Positions 9,826-18,811 of a stretch of DNA of 64,000 bases are shown here, piece after piece (the first letter of the stretch is position 1; each line of letters opens with the position of its first letter). The notes under the pieces are model-generated. The model saw only the letters and a program-made list of their open reading frames with translations, was not told the DNA's origin and did no database searches. Source of the stretch: Sphaerotilus natans (GTDB lineage Bacteria > Pseudomonadota > Gammaproteobacteria > Burkholderiales > Burkholderiaceae_C). The position numbers were made by a program, and so were the translations under genes. The stretch is from contig NZ_FTMZ01000004.1 of the NCBI RefSeq assembly GCF_900156335.1, positions 248,001 through 312,000 of the forward strand, in the 5' to 3' direction.

Positions 9826-9836
9826 GCACGGCTCAA

Positions 9837-9853
9837 GGAATTCCAGAAATTCC
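9837..9853. promoter_or_regulatory. 17-bp inverted repeat upstream of DUF4148 gene
   Basis: GGAATT, CCAGA, AATTCC form a perfect inverted repeat, 12 bp after the previous one. It sits upstream of the AT-rich stretch that probably contains the DUF4148 promoter, so it is a plausible operator. This is inference from symmetry and position only. Confidence 0.4.
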
Positions 9854-9881
9854 CGGCTCTATTGTTTATTTATCAGGAATG

Positions 9882-9909
9882 TTTCATTGAATCTTTAGCG
9901 ATTTATAAA
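9882..9909 (+). promoter_or_regulatory. Candidate sigma70-type promoter for the DUF4148 gene
   Basis: The stretch 9855-9930 is markedly AT-rich against the surrounding DNA. TTTCAT (9882-9887) and TATAAA (9904-9909) are spaced 16 bp apart and lie about 60 bp before the DUF4148 start. The -10 is a good match and the -35 a poor one. Other hexamers in this AT-rich patch could serve instead. Confidence 0.35.
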
Positions 9910-9967
9910 CTCATTTCATCTCAATACAGTCACGGACATGGACAGCACTCACGAAGGAAGCCCCACC

Positions 9968-10348
9968 ATGACCCCCACCAAGAAGACCCTCCCCGCCCTG
10001 ATCGCCCTGCTGGCCGCCGCGACGCTGTCGGGTGCCGCGTGGGCCGACGAGAGCCCGCGCAGTTTCGGGCATGAAGGTGTCGGAACGCCGAAGACCCGCG
10101 CCGAAGTGATCGCCGAGCTGCAGCAGGCGCAGCAGGCTGGCCTGAACTTCATCTGGGACGACAACCACGCACCGGTGCTGACGGTGGCCGCCACCCCGCG
10201 CACCCGCGCCGAGGTGATCGCCGAGCTGCGCGAGGCCCAGGCCAGCGGAGAGTTCGAGCGCCTGCATGCCGACGAGCCCGCCGCGGTGCGGGTTCGCCCG
10301 GCCGCCAAGGCGCGCAGCACCGCCGGCAGCACGCCGACGCTGCGCTGA
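9968..10348 (+). CDS. DUF4148 domain secreted protein
   Basis: 126 residues: a signal peptide (about 1-24, ending GAAWA before DESPRS) and two copies of a DUF4148-type element, TPKTRAEVIAELQQAQQAG and TPRTRAEVIAELREAQASG, joined by a short linker. The second copy is followed by a basic, low-complexity tail. DUF4148 proteins are small exported proteins found mostly in Burkholderiales, often many per genome and stress- or growth-phase-regulated; no activity is established. The ATG at 9968 has a GGAAG ribosome-binding site upstream. An upstream ATG at 9938 would extend the signal peptide unnaturally. Confidence 0.87.
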   Translation: MTPTKKTLPALIALLAAATLSGAAWADESPRSFGHEGVGTPKTRAEVIAELQQAQQAGLNFIWDDNHAPVLTVAATPRTRAEVIAELREAQASGEFERLHADEPAAVRVRPAAKARSTAGSTPTLR

Positions 10349-10384
10349 GTCCGGCCAGGCCGAGCTGGGCGACCGCGTCGTCGC

Positions 10385-11266
10385 TCAGCCGCCCGGCGCG
10401 GCCAGCTGCCGCCGCCGGAACAGCTCCAGCACCGCACCGTCGTCATGCTCGGCCAGACCGGTCGAGCAGGCGGTGCGAAAGGCCGCCAGCGCCGCCTCGC
10501 CAAAGGGCGAGCGCTCGCCGGCGGCCTGCAGCATCTGCAGCGCCAGCGTCAGATCCTTCGTCAGGATCTGCATGTGCGCACGCGGCGCATGGTCGCCGTC
10601 GAGCGCACGGGGCATCCGGTCATCGGTGATCCAGGATTGCCCCGAGCTGGCCGAGATCACCTGCTGCAGCAGGCGCGGGTCCAGCCCCAGGCGCTCGCCG
10701 GTGGCCAGCGCCGCGGCGCCTGCCACCAGATGCACGCCGGCCAGCAGGTTGTTGATCAGCTTGACCCGGGCCGCGTCGCCCGGCTTGTCGCTGACCAGGA
10801 AGGTGCAGCCGGCCAGATCGGCCAGCACCGCGGCGTGCCGCAGCCGCGCCGCCTCGGCACAGGCCAGCATCAGGCTGAGCGTGCCGTTGCGCGCCTTGAG
10901 CGGCCCGCCGGAGACCGGCGCGTCCAGCAGCTCGGCGCCGCGCGCGCGCACCAGCCGCGCGAAGCGCTCGACCTCGGCCGGCGCGAGCGTGCTGCAGATC
11001 ATCACGTCGACCGGCGGCGCCGACAGCACGCCGCCCGGGCCGCACAGCACCTCGTCGACCTGCGCCGCGTCGACCACCGCGATGATCAGCAGCTCGCAGG
11101 CCTCGGCCACCGCTGCCGGCGTCGGCAGCACCCGCGCGCCCGACTTCGCGGCGATGCGCTCGGGCACCTTGCGCAGGTCGCGCACGTTGACGCCGTGGCC
11201 GCGGTCGATCAGGCGCTGCGCCAGCCCCAGACCGATGTTGCCGATGCCGATGACGCCGATGTCCAC
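10385..11266 (-). CDS. Beta-hydroxyacid dehydrogenase (3-hydroxyisobutyrate dehydrogenase family)
   Basis: 293 residues. An N-terminal Rossmann domain with GIGNIG at residues 7-12 is followed by an all-helical C-terminal domain; the catalytic lysine is Lys169 in RVKLINNLLAG. The APVSGGPLKARNGTLSLM segment is the family substrate loop. The family oxidises 3-hydroxy acids such as 3-hydroxyisobutyrate, tartronate semialdehyde or L-threonate with NAD(P). The SGQSWITDDRMPR region resembles the L-threonate/4-carbon acid branch, but the substrate is not certain. It starts at a GTG 5 bp after the lysS stop, with a GAGG site inside the end of lysS, so the two are translationally close. The pairing with lysS has no clear metabolic meaning. 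Confidence 0.88.
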   Translation of the reverse strand: MDIGVIGIGNIGLGLAQRLIDRGHGVNVRDLRKVPERIAAKSGARVLPTPAAVAEACELLIIAVVDAAQVDEVLCGPGGVLSAPPVDVMICSTLAPAEVERFARLVRARGAELLDAPVSGGPLKARNGTLSLMLACAEAARLRHAAVLADLAGCTFLVSDKPGDAARVKLINNLLAGVHLVAGAAALATGERLGLDPRLLQQVISASSGQSWITDDRMPRALDGDHAPRAHMQILTKDLTLALQMLQAAGERSPFGEAALAAFRTACSTGLAEHDDGAVLELFRRRQLAAPGG

Positions 11267-11271
11267 GTGCC

Positions 11272-12777
11272 TCAGCCCTCGCGGCGCAGCGCCGGGAAGA
11301 GGATGACGTCGCGGATGCTGGGCGAGTCGGTCAGCAGCATGATCAGGCGGTCGATGCCGATGCCGCAGCCGCCGGCCGGCGGCATGCCGTATTCCAGCGC
11401 GCGGATGAAGTCGGCATCGAAGAACATCGCCTCGTCGTCGCCGGCCTCCTTGTTGGCGACCTGCGACTGGAAGCGCGCGGCCTGGTCCTCGGCGTCGTTC
11501 AGCTCGGAGAAGCCGTTGCCGTACTCGCGGCCGGTGATGAAGAGCTCGAAGCGCTCGGTGATCGCCGGGTTGGTGTCCGACGCGCGGGCCAGCGGCGAGA
11601 CTTCCACCGGATAGTCGATGATGAAGGTCGGCTGCCAGAGCTTCTCCTCGACCGCCGCCTCGAACAGGCCGAACTGCAGCTGCGACAGGCCCCAGTGCTT
11701 CGGCGGCTCCTCGCCGAGCGACTTCAGCTTGGCGTGGATCGCGTCGGCGTCGTCGGCCTCAGCCTCGGTCAGGCCGGCGTGCTTCACCAGCGAGTCGCGC
11801 ACCGACAGGCGGGCGAAGGGCTCGTCCAGATGGACTTCCTTGCCGGCGTAGGTCACGCGGGCCGCGCCGGTGGCGGCGATCGCCGCCTGGCGCAGCAGGT
11901 TCTCGGTGAAGTCCATCAGGTCGTGATGGTTCCAGTACGCCGCATAGAACTCCATCATCGTGAATTCCGGGTTGTGCCGGACCGAGATGCCTTCGTTGCG
12001 GAAATTGCGGTTGATCTCGAACACGCGCTCGAAGCCGCCGACCAGCAGGCGCTTCAGATACAGCTCCGGCGCGATGCGCAGGAACATCTCCTGGTCGAGC
12101 GCGTTGTGGTGCGTGATGAAGGGCTTGGCGTTGGCGCCGCCCGGGATCGGATGCAGCATCGGCGTCTCGACCTCGAGGAAGCCGTTGTCGATCATGAACT
12201 CGCGGATGCTGGAGACCGCCTTGGAGCGGGCGCGGAAGCGCGCGCGCGCGGCGTCGTCGGTGATCAGGTCGACGTAGCGCTGGCGGTACTTCTGTTCCTG
12301 GTCGGTCATGCCGTGGAACTTGTCGGGCAGCGGGCGCAGCGCCTTGGTCAGCAGGCGGATCGAGCTGACCTTGATCGACAGCTCGCCGGTCTTGGTGCGG
12401 AACAGCGTGCCCTCGGCGCCGAGGATGTCGCCCAGGTCCCAGCGCTTGAAGTCGGCCAGCTTCTCGGCGCCGACATTGTCCTGGGTGATGTAGAGCTGGA
12501 TGCGGCCACTGCCGTCCTGCAGCGTGGCGAAGCAGGCCTTGCCCATGACGCGCTTGAGCATCATGCGGCCACCGATGCAGGCGCTGACCGGCGCGGCGTC
12601 CAGCGCCTCGTTGTCCTTGCCCTCGGCGGCGGCGTGCAGGTCGGCGGCGTGGTCACGCGGCTTGAAGTCGTTCGGGAAGGCGACGCCCTGGGCGCGGATC
12701 TGGCTGAGTTTCTCGCGGCGTTCGGCGATCAGCTGGTTGTCGTCGGCGGGAACGGGGGTGGGGGCGGCGTGGCTCAT
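11272..12777 (-). CDS. lysS: Lysyl-tRNA synthetase, class II
   Basis: 501 residues, the normal length. It charges tRNA-Lys with lysine in the cytoplasm. The N-terminal OB-fold anticodon-binding domain includes [19 protein letters not shown]. Class II motif 2 is [20 protein letters not shown], and motif 3 is [20 protein letters not shown] followed by DVILFPALR. The ATG at 12777 gives the standard N-terminus [16 protein letters not shown]. It faces the wbpB-like gene divergently across 146 bp. Confidence 0.98.
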   Translation of the reverse strand: MSHAAPTPVPADDNQLIAERREKLSQIRAQGVAFPNDFKPRDHAADLHAAAEGKDNEALDAAPVSACIGGRMMLKRVMGKACFATLQDGSGRIQLYITQDNVGAEKLADFKRWDLGDILGAEGTLFRTKTGELSIKVSSIRLLTKALRPLPDKFHGMTDQEQKYRQRYVDLITDDAARARFRARSKAVSSIREFMIDNGFLEVETPMLHPIPGGANAKPFITHHNALDQEMFLRIAPELYLKRLLVGGFERVFEINRNFRNEGISVRHNPEFTMMEFYAAYWNHHDLMDFTENLLRQAAIAATGAARVTYAGKEVHLDEPFARLSVRDSLVKHAGLTEAEADDADAIHAKLKSLGEEPPKHWGLSQLQFGLFEAAVEEKLWQPTFIIDYPVEVSPLARASDTNPAITERFELFITGREYGNGFSELNDAEDQAARFQSQVANKEAGDDEAMFFDADFIRALEYGMPPAGGCGIGIDRLIMLLTDSPSIRDVILFPALRREG

Positions 12778-12923
12778 CGTCGGCTCGGCTCGGCCCGGCC
12801 GCGGCGGGCGCGGCAGGCGGGTGTCGTGTGGAGGGAAGGATTTCGCGGCGATTCTAGGCCCGCCCGGGCCGCCGCCTAAAATCGATCGACCGCCTCGCGC
12901 GCCTGCACAGCCTCTTTTCCACC

Positions 12924-13982
12924 ATGACCGTCGCCTTCCCCATCACCGACCGCAAGATCCGCTTCGCCCTGGTGGGCTGCGGCCGCATCGCGAAGAACCA
13001 TTTCGGCGCGCTGGCGCAGCACGCCGACCGCGCCGAGCTGGTGGCCGTGTGCGACAAGCTGCCCGAGCGCGCCCAGGCCGCCGCCGCGCAGACCGGCGCG
13101 CGCGCCTTCACCTCGCTGGAAACGATGCTGACGGACGCCGACGCCGACATCGTCGTGCTGACCACGCCCAGCGGCCTGCACCCGCAGCAGGCGATCCGCG
13201 CCGCGCGCGCCGGCCGCCATGTGCTGTCCGAGAAGCCGATGGCCACCAAGTGGGACGAGGGCATGGCGATGGTGCGCGAGTGCCGCGACGCCGGCGTCAA
13301 GCTCTTCGTCGTCAAGCAGAACCGCCTGAACGCGACGATGCAGCTGCTCAAGAAGGCCATCGACGACAAGCGCTTCGGCCGCATCCACATGGTGACGGTC
13401 AACGTCTTCTGGACCCGGCCGCAGAGCTACTACGACGAGGCGCCGTGGCGCGGCCGCTGGGACATGGACGGCGGCGCCTTCATGAACCAGGCCAGCCATT
13501 ACGTGGACATGGTCGACTGGCTGGTCGGCCCGGTCGACAACGTGCACGCCTACACCGCCACGCAGGGCCGCGACATCGAGGCCGAGGACTCCGGCGTGAT
13601 GAGCCTGCGCCTGCGCGCCGGCGGCCTGGCGAGCATCAACGTGACGATGCTGACGTACCCGAAGAACCTCGAAGGCTCGATCACCGTGCTCGGCGAGCGC
13701 GGCACGGTGCGCATCGGCGGCGTGGCGGTCAACGACATCCAGCACTGGGAATTCGACGCGCCCAGCCCCGAGGACGAGCAGATCAAGGCGGCCAGCTATG
13801 CCACCACCTCGGTCTACGGCTTCGGCCACCCGCTCTATTACGCCAACGTCATCGACACGCTGCGCGGCGAAGCGCACGCGGAGGTCGATGGCTACAGCGG
13901 GCTGCGCTCGCTGGAGGTGCTGATCGCCGGCTACCGCTCGGCGCGCGACGGCGTGCGCGTGGGTCTGCCGCTGGTGTTCTGA
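12924..13982 (+). CDS. wbpB: Gfo/Idh/MocA oxidoreductase, WbpB-like
   Basis: 352 residues. N-terminal Rossmann domain with [11 protein letters not shown], the family EKP motif in [15 protein letters not shown], and the catalytic-region [14 protein letters not shown]. Gene order (oxidoreductase, hexapeptide acetyltransferase, DegT aminotransferase) matches the WbpB-WbpD-WbpE route, which converts UDP-GlcNAc-3-uronate via the 3-keto form to UDP-2,3-diacetamido-2,3-dideoxy-glucuronate. WbpB oxidises C3 and passes the keto sugar to WbpE. It is the first gene of the rightward polysaccharide cluster. The C6 dehydrogenase WbpA that makes its substrate is not in the window. Confidence 0.87.
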   Translation: MTVAFPITDRKIRFALVGCGRIAKNHFGALAQHADRAELVAVCDKLPERAQAAAAQTGARAFTSLETMLTDADADIVVLTTPSGLHPQQAIRAARAGRHVLSEKPMATKWDEGMAMVRECRDAGVKLFVVKQNRLNATMQLLKKAIDDKRFGRIHMVTVNVFWTRPQSYYDEAPWRGRWDMDGGAFMNQASHYVDMVDWLVGPVDNVHAYTATQGRDIEAEDSGVMSLRLRAGGLASINVTMLTYPKNLEGSITVLGERGTVRIGGVAVNDIQHWEFDAPSPEDEQIKAASYATTSVYGFGHPLYYANVIDTLRGEAHAEVDGYSGLRSLEVLIAGYRSARDGVRVGLPLVF

Positions 13983-14019
13983 GCCCCGCCCGACCGCCCC
14001 TTCAACCCGGAGAACCGAC

Positions 14020-14604
14020 ATGGACGCACCCGCCTGGCACCACGACACCGCGATCATCGACGAGGGCGCGCAGCTCGGGCCCGGCACCAAGGTCTGGCAT
14101 TTCAGCCATGTCTGCGCGGGCGCGCGCATCGGCGCGGGCTGCTCGCTCGGCCAGAACGTCTTCGTCGGCAACGACGTCGAGATCGGCGCGGGCGTGAAGA
14201 TCCAGAACAACGTCTCGGTCTACGACGCGGTCACGCTCGAGGACGACGTGTTCTGCGGCCCCAGCGTCGTCTTCACCAACGTCTACAACCCGCGCGCGGC
14301 GGTGTCGCGCAAGCACGAGTACCTGCGCACCGTCGTGAAGCGCGGCGCCACGCTGGGCGCGAACTGCACCCTGGTCTGCGGCACCACGGTGGGCGAACAC
14401 GCCTTCATCGGCGCCGGCAGCGTGGTCAACCGCGACGTGCCGGCCCACGCGCTGATGGTGGGCGTGCCGGCCCGGCGCATCGGCTGGATGAGCCGCCACG
14501 GCGAGCGCCTGGGCCTGCCGGTGCGCGGCGAGGGCGAGGCGACGTGCCCGGCGACGGGGGAGCGGTATCGGCTGCGGGGCGAGGTCGTGACCAGGGTGGA
14601 GTGA
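14020..14604 (+). CDS. wbpD: Left-handed beta-helix N-acetyltransferase, WbpD-like
   Basis: 194 residues composed almost entirely of hexapeptide repeats (for example [28 protein letters not shown]), with a C-terminal [11 protein letters not shown] cap. WbpD acetylates the 3-amino group of UDP-2-acetamido-3-amino-glucuronate with acetyl-CoA, and the WbpB- and WbpE-like neighbours support that role. The ATG at 14020 is preceded by an AGGA-less but purine-rich CCGGAGAA site. The stop is only 3 bp before the inserted ATPase gene, so the cassette joins this transcript directly. Confidence 0.88.
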   Translation: MDAPAWHHDTAIIDEGAQLGPGTKVWHFSHVCAGARIGAGCSLGQNVFVGNDVEIGAGVKIQNNVSVYDAVTLEDDVFCGPSVVFTNVYNPRAAVSRKHEYLRTVVKRGATLGANCTLVCGTTVGEHAFIGAGSVVNRDVPAHALMVGVPARRIGWMSRHGERLGLPVRGEGEATCPATGERYRLRGEVVTRVE

Positions 14605-14607
14605 CAC

Positions 14608-15885
14608 ATGGCCGACAACAGCAGCCCACAGGCCACGACTGAGCCCTCGCTCACGAGCCAACGTCACCGCACCACCAAACCAGCGGCCCCTCCGCGCCTG
14701 CAGGTCGAACATCTGGGGCCCATCCTGTCGGCCGACGTGACCTTCGGCGACCTGACCGTGATCGTGGGTCCACAGGCCACCGGCAAGAGCATCTTCCTGC
14801 AGACGCTCAAGCTGCTGATCGACCGCGATCACATCCACGACACCTTCCGCCACCACAACGTCAATGTCGCCGGACGGGCCGAAGCCTTTCTGGAAGGCTA
14901 TTTTGGTGGCGGGATGGCCGGGGCCTGGAACAAGGACACCTCGGCGCTGACCTGGAACGGCAGGAAGATCAGTCTGCCGGACTATTGTTCGCCCGGGAAA
15001 TCGCCCAAAGGCCGCATCAAGCACGAGCGGCTTTTCTACATTCCTGCGCAGCGCGTCATGAGCCTGCCGGGCGGCGTGTCTCAGAATTTCGGTCAATTCA
15101 ATTACGGCGACCCGTACACGCTGCGCGCATTCAGCGACTCAGTACATGATCTGATTCAGAACGAATTCGGTGCAAAAGGCGAACTGTTCCCTGCACCACG
15201 CAAGCTCAATGAAAGTCTGCGCGAACCGATCAACCAACACCTTTTTGGTGACAGCAAGCTGCTGATAGACGAGTCCAACTTCACCAAGCGACTGGCACTG
15301 AAGCTAGAAGGGCAGCCCAACTCCCTGGGGTTCTTGTCTTGGTCGGCTGGACAGAGGGAATTCACGCCCTTGCTGATGGGCGTGTACTGGCTATGTCAAG
15401 TCCGCCAGCCCCGGCGCATGTCCGGCCAAAGTAAAGACGAAGCGATCGAATGGGTGGTAATCGAAGAGCCCGAGATGGGCCTGCACCCCCAAGGCATCGC
15501 CGCTGTGCTGCTGATGGTACTTGAGTTACTGCGGCGCGGCTACCGGGTTGTCATCTCAACGCATTCGCCTGTGGTGCTGGAGATGGTCTGGGCCTTGCAA
15601 GAGTTCAAGAAACTTGGCGCGGACGAATCGGATGTCCGCAGACTGTTCGACCTGAAGGCCACAGCCCCGTCCAAGGAACTGGGCAGAACAGCGCTCGAGA
15701 AGAACTACCGGGTTTATTACTTCGATCGGCAGCACACTGTGCGCGACATTTCGAACCTCAGCCCTGGCGCCGAGGCGATAGCCGAATCCGAATGGGGAGG
15801 CATCACCGGGTTCTCTTCGAGGGTCAACGATGCGATCGCATCAGCAGTGAACAGAGCTGACGCACGAGCAGGGAGGGTACGCTAA
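14608..15885 (+). CDS. AAA/ABC-type ATPase (AAA15/AAA_21, OLD-like), foreign-looking
   Basis: 425 residues. The N-terminal tail (1-30) is disordered. The ATPase core has Walker A GPQATGKS at residues 54-61, an ABC-type signature SWSAGQRE at 244-251, Walker B WVVIEEPE at 282-289 and a switch histidine in VVISTHSP (His319). The long region between Walker A and the signature would form a coiled-coil/helical insert. This is the fold of OLD, RecF and related ATPases, many of which drive anti-phage or toxin systems with a partner encoded alongside. No TOPRIM nuclease domain follows, so it is not a complete OLD nuclease. Visibly lower GC and different codon use from both flanks indicate acquisition. 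The stop overlaps the start of the next gene by one base. A defence role is inference. Confidence 0.82.
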   Translation: MADNSSPQATTEPSLTSQRHRTTKPAAPPRLQVEHLGPILSADVTFGDLTVIVGPQATGKSIFLQTLKLLIDRDHIHDTFRHHNVNVAGRAEAFLEGYFGGGMAGAWNKDTSALTWNGRKISLPDYCSPGKSPKGRIKHERLFYIPAQRVMSLPGGVSQNFGQFNYGDPYTLRAFSDSVHDLIQNEFGAKGELFPAPRKLNESLREPINQHLFGDSKLLIDESNFTKRLALKLEGQPNSLGFLSWSAGQREFTPLLMGVYWLCQVRQPRRMSGQSKDEAIEWVVIEEPEMGLHPQGIAAVLLMVLELLRRGYRVVISTHSPVVLEMVWALQEFKKLGADESDVRRLFDLKATAPSKELGRTALEKNYRVYYFDRQHTVRDISNLSPGAEAIAESEWGGITGFSSRVNDAIASAVNRADARAGRVR

Positions 15886-16403
15886 TGGCGGGAAAGAATC
15901 GCACCAGCCGACCGGCCCCTGAATCGGCATTCGCACAGGCCGCCCGCGCAGCAGGACTGGAACCGCAATCTGGCAAATCTGCGGTCGAGTCCAAATACCG
16001 AGAGGCAGTAGCCTTGACGAGCGGGCACAAACACACCGCGAGCATCGATACCGATGCACATTTCTGCAAAGAAGAGCCGAACGAACCACGCTGGGACTAC
16101 GGCTTGGGTCTTTCAACGACGGCGGGTGAGGAGTTCTTTCTTTGGGTCGAACCCCACCCGGCATCCAGTACTGGCGAAGTTCAGAAAATGCTAGACAAAC
16201 TCAACTGGCTGAAGTGCAAGTTGAAGACCGCCCCTTTTGCAGAACTTCTGGCGCTGGAGCAATCTGCCAGACCGCACACGAGCGTCATCTACCGGTGGCT
16301 GGCAGCCACGGGAGATAACCGCATTCCGCATAACAGCAAAGAAGCCCACAAGCTGGCTCTGGCTGGACTGTCTCACCCCCAACGATTCGTTCGGCTGCCC
16401 TGA
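15885..16403 (+). CDS. Unrecognised 172-residue partner of the AAA ATPase
   Basis: I do not recognise this family with certainty. The start overlaps the ATPase stop (TAATG), so the two are translated together. Residues 1-45 are basic and probably helical or disordered. The centre reads NEPRWDYGLGL (Asp71) then EEFFLWVEPHPASS (Glu89, His91), then a helix EVQKMLDKLNWLKCKLK. A buried strand carrying E-x-H after an Asp-bearing strand, followed by a helix with lysines, recalls PD-(D/E)XK-like nuclease cores with an altered last residue, but this is only a suggestion. Cys61 and Cys111 are the only cysteines. Like the ATPase gene it has lower GC than the glycan genes. It ends 16 bp before the wbpE-like start. 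Confidence 0.7.
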   Translation: MAGKNRTSRPAPESAFAQAARAAGLEPQSGKSAVESKYREAVALTSGHKHTASIDTDAHFCKEEPNEPRWDYGLGLSTTAGEEFFLWVEPHPASSTGEVQKMLDKLNWLKCKLKTAPFAELLALEQSARPHTSVIYRWLAATGDNRIPHNSKEAHKLALAGLSHPQRFVRLP

Positions 16404-16419
16404 TTCAGTCGCAATCCTC

Positions 16420-17544
16420 ATGCAATTCATCGACCTCAAGACCCCGTACGCCGCCCTGAAGACCGACATCGACGCGGCGATCCATCGCGTGCTCGATCAC
16501 GGCCAGTACATCATGGGGCCGGAGGTGAAGGCGCTCGAGACCGCGCTGGCGGCCTTCGCAGGCACGAAGCACTGCGTGACGGTGGCCAGCGGCACCGAGG
16601 CGCTGCTGATCGCGCTGATGGCGCTGGGCGTGAAGGCGGGCGACGAGGTCATCACCACGCCCTTCACCTTCGCCGCCACGGCCGAGGTGATCGCGCTGCT
16701 GGGCGCGCGGCCGGTCTTCGTCGACATCGAGCCCGACACCTGCAACATCGATCCGCGCCTCGTCGAGGCGGCGATCACGCCGAAGACGCGCGCCATCATG
16801 CCGGTGAGCCTCTACGGCCAGGTCGCCGACATGGCCGAGATCAACGCCATCGCCGCGCGCCACGGCCTGCCGGTGGTGGAGGATGCGGCGCAGAGCTTCG
16901 GCGCCACCTACCAGGGCCGGCGCAGCGGCGCGACCAGCACCATCGGCTGCACCAGCTTCTTCCCGAGCAAGCCGCTGGGCTGCTATGGCGATGGCGGCGC
17001 GCTCTTCACTGACGACGACACGCTGGCGCAGGCCGCGCGTGAGATCCGCGTGCACGGCCAGAGCGCGCGCTACACGCACACCCGCGTCGGCGTGGGCGGG
17101 CGCATGGACACGATCCAGTGCGCGGTCGTGCTGGCCAAGCTGCCGCGCTTCGAGTGGGAGCTGGCGCGCCGGCGCGAGCTGGGCGCGCGCTACCGCGCGC
17201 TGCTGACGCCGCTGGCGGCGCGGCACCCCGGCTTCGGCCTGCTGACGGTGCGGCCGGACCGCGACTGCGTCTGGGGCCAGTACACCGTGTTCGTGCCGGA
17301 GCGCGCCAAGGTGCAGGCGGCGCTGCAGGCCGCCGGCATCCCGACCGCCGTGCATTACCCCAAGCCGCTGCATCACCAGGCCGCCTACGCCGCGGGCTGC
17401 TGCCCCGACTGCTGCCCGAACAGCATCGCGGCAGCCGCTCGCGTGATGAGCCTGCCGATGAGCCCGGATCTGACGGAGGCCGATCAGGACCGCGTCGTCG
17501 CGGCGCTGGCCCAGGCGCTGGCCGGACTGGCCGCCAGCGCCTGA
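16420..17544 (+). CDS. wbpE: DegT/DnrJ/EryC1 aminotransferase, WbpE-like
   Basis: 374 residues, PLP-dependent sugar aminotransferase. The PLP lysine is Lys184 in SFFPSKPLGCYGDGG and the ring-nitrogen aspartate is Asp155 in VVEDAAQSFGA. N-terminal MQFIDLKTPYAAL is typical, which fixes the ATG at 16420; the longer frame runs into the upstream gene. It would transfer an amino group from glutamate to the 3-keto sugar made by the WbpB-like enzyme, after which WbpD acetylates it. It is separated from wbpD only by the ATPase cassette, so the three enzymes form one interrupted pathway block. Confidence 0.92.
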   Translation: MQFIDLKTPYAALKTDIDAAIHRVLDHGQYIMGPEVKALETALAAFAGTKHCVTVASGTEALLIALMALGVKAGDEVITTPFTFAATAEVIALLGARPVFVDIEPDTCNIDPRLVEAAITPKTRAIMPVSLYGQVADMAEINAIAARHGLPVVEDAAQSFGATYQGRRSGATSTIGCTSFFPSKPLGCYGDGGALFTDDDTLAQAAREIRVHGQSARYTHTRVGVGGRMDTIQCAVVLAKLPRFEWELARRRELGARYRALLTPLAARHPGFGLLTVRPDRDCVWGQYTVFVPERAKVQAALQAAGIPTAVHYPKPLHHQAAYAAGCCPDCCPNSIAAAARVMSLPMSPDLTEADQDRVVAALAQALAGLAASA

Positions 17545-17554
17545 TCGCCATCCG

Positions 17555-18811
17555 ATGAGCGATTCCCCCGCGCCGCCGGCCGGTCGGGCGCCGGCCGGGC
17601 TGCTGCGCGCCAGCCTGATGCTGCTGCTGGGCAGCGCGGCGGCGCAGGCCATCCCGCTGCTGCTGGGCCCGCTGCTGACGCGGCTCTACAGCCCGGACGA
17701 GTTCGGCCGCTTCCAGCTCTTTGCCTCGGTGGCGGTCAATCTGGCGGTGATCGGCTGCGGCCGCTACGAGTTCGCGCTGCCGCTGGCCCGCGACGAGGCC
17801 GAGGCCCAGGCGCTGCGGCGGCTGTCGCTGCGCCTGCTGCTGGCGCTGACGCTGCTGTGCGTGCCCGCCGGCGCGCTGGTCGCCTGGCATCGGCACGAGC
17901 CCGGATGGCTGGCGCTGCCGGCAGCGGTGGCCAGCGCCAGCCTGGCCTCGCTGGCCACGCTCTGGGCCACGCGCGAGCAGCGCTTCGCCGACATGGCCGC
18001 GGCGCGCTTCAGCCAGCACACCGGCACGACGCTGGTGCAGCTGCTGCTGGGCTGGCTGCACTGGGGCGTGGGCGGGCTGATCACCGGCAGCATCGCCGCG
18101 GTGGCCGGCGCGATCGCGCTGCTGCGCCTGCCTCTGGGCGGGCTGCGCCACACCCCGGCGCCCGAGCGCGCCCTGGAGCGCGAGATGGCGCGCCGGCACC
18201 GCGAGTTCCCGCTGCTCAACACCCCGCATGCCTTCGCCGGCGCGCTGCAGGACACGCTGGCGGTGGCGCTGATCGCCGCCCAGCTCGGGCCGGCGGCGGC
18301 CGGCTTCTGGGCGCTGTCGCTGCGCTATCTGAAGGCGCCCGCCACGCTGGTGGGCGGCGCGGTGTCGCAGGCGCTCTATCCGAAGCTGGTCGCCGCCGGC
18401 GGCAGCACGCCGGCCGCGCGCGCGATGGTGCGCCGGGTGATGGCGGTGCTGCTGGCCGGTGGCGCCGCGCTGGCGCTGGGCCTGCATCTGCTGGCGCCGG
18501 TCGTGTTCGCCTGGTTCTTCGGCGACGAATGGCGCCCGGCCGGCGAGCTGGCCGCGGTGCTGGCGCCCTACATCGGCGTGCATTTCGTCGCCGCGCCGCT
18601 GGCGGTGGTGACCATGGCCTGGCAGGCGCAGGGCTGGGCGCTGCGCCTGGCGCTGCTCGGGCAGCTCGCCTTCGTCGGCGCGCTGGCACTCGGGCTGCAC
18701 CTGGGTGGACTGCAGGGCGCCGGCCTGGCGGTGTCGCTGGCGATGCTGCTGTACTTCGGCTTCTACTTCTGGCGGCTGGCCACCTGGCCGGTCGAGGAGA
18801 CCCCGCGATGA
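17555..18811 (+). CDS. Polysaccharide repeat-unit flippase (Wzx/MATE-like)
   Basis: 418 residues with about 12 hydrophobic helices. The N-terminus LMLLLGSAAAQAIPLLLGPLLTRLYSPDEFGRFQLF is the classic opening of Wzx/PST translocases, which move undecaprenyl-linked oligosaccharides across the inner membrane. It starts 10 bp after wbpE and its stop overlaps the next start (ATGA), showing a tightly coupled operon. No Wzy polymerase or Wzz chain-length regulator is found in the window. Confidence 0.9.
   Translation: MSDSPAPPAGRAPAGLLRASLMLLLGSAAAQAIPLLLGPLLTRLYSPDEFGRFQLFASVAVNLAVIGCGRYEFALPLARDEAEAQALRRLSLRLLLALTLLCVPAGALVAWHRHEPGWLALPAAVASASLASLATLWATREQRFADMAAARFSQHTGTTLVQLLLGWLHWGVGGLITGSIAAVAGAIALLRLPLGGLRHTPAPERALEREMARRHREFPLLNTPHAFAGALQDTLAVALIAAQLGPAAAGFWALSLRYLKAPATLVGGAVSQALYPKLVAAGGSTPAARAMVRRVMAVLLAGGAALALGLHLLAPVVFAWFFGDEWRPAGELAAVLAPYIGVHFVAAPLAVVTMAWQAQGWALRLALLGQLAFVGALALGLHLGGLQGAGLAVSLAMLLYFGFYFWRLATWPVEETPR

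Noticed and set aside
14608-16403. Complete Gabija- or OLD-type defence system
   Set aside because: The ATPase lacks a TOPRIM domain and the partner lacks a UvrD-type helicase, so neither known system fits.
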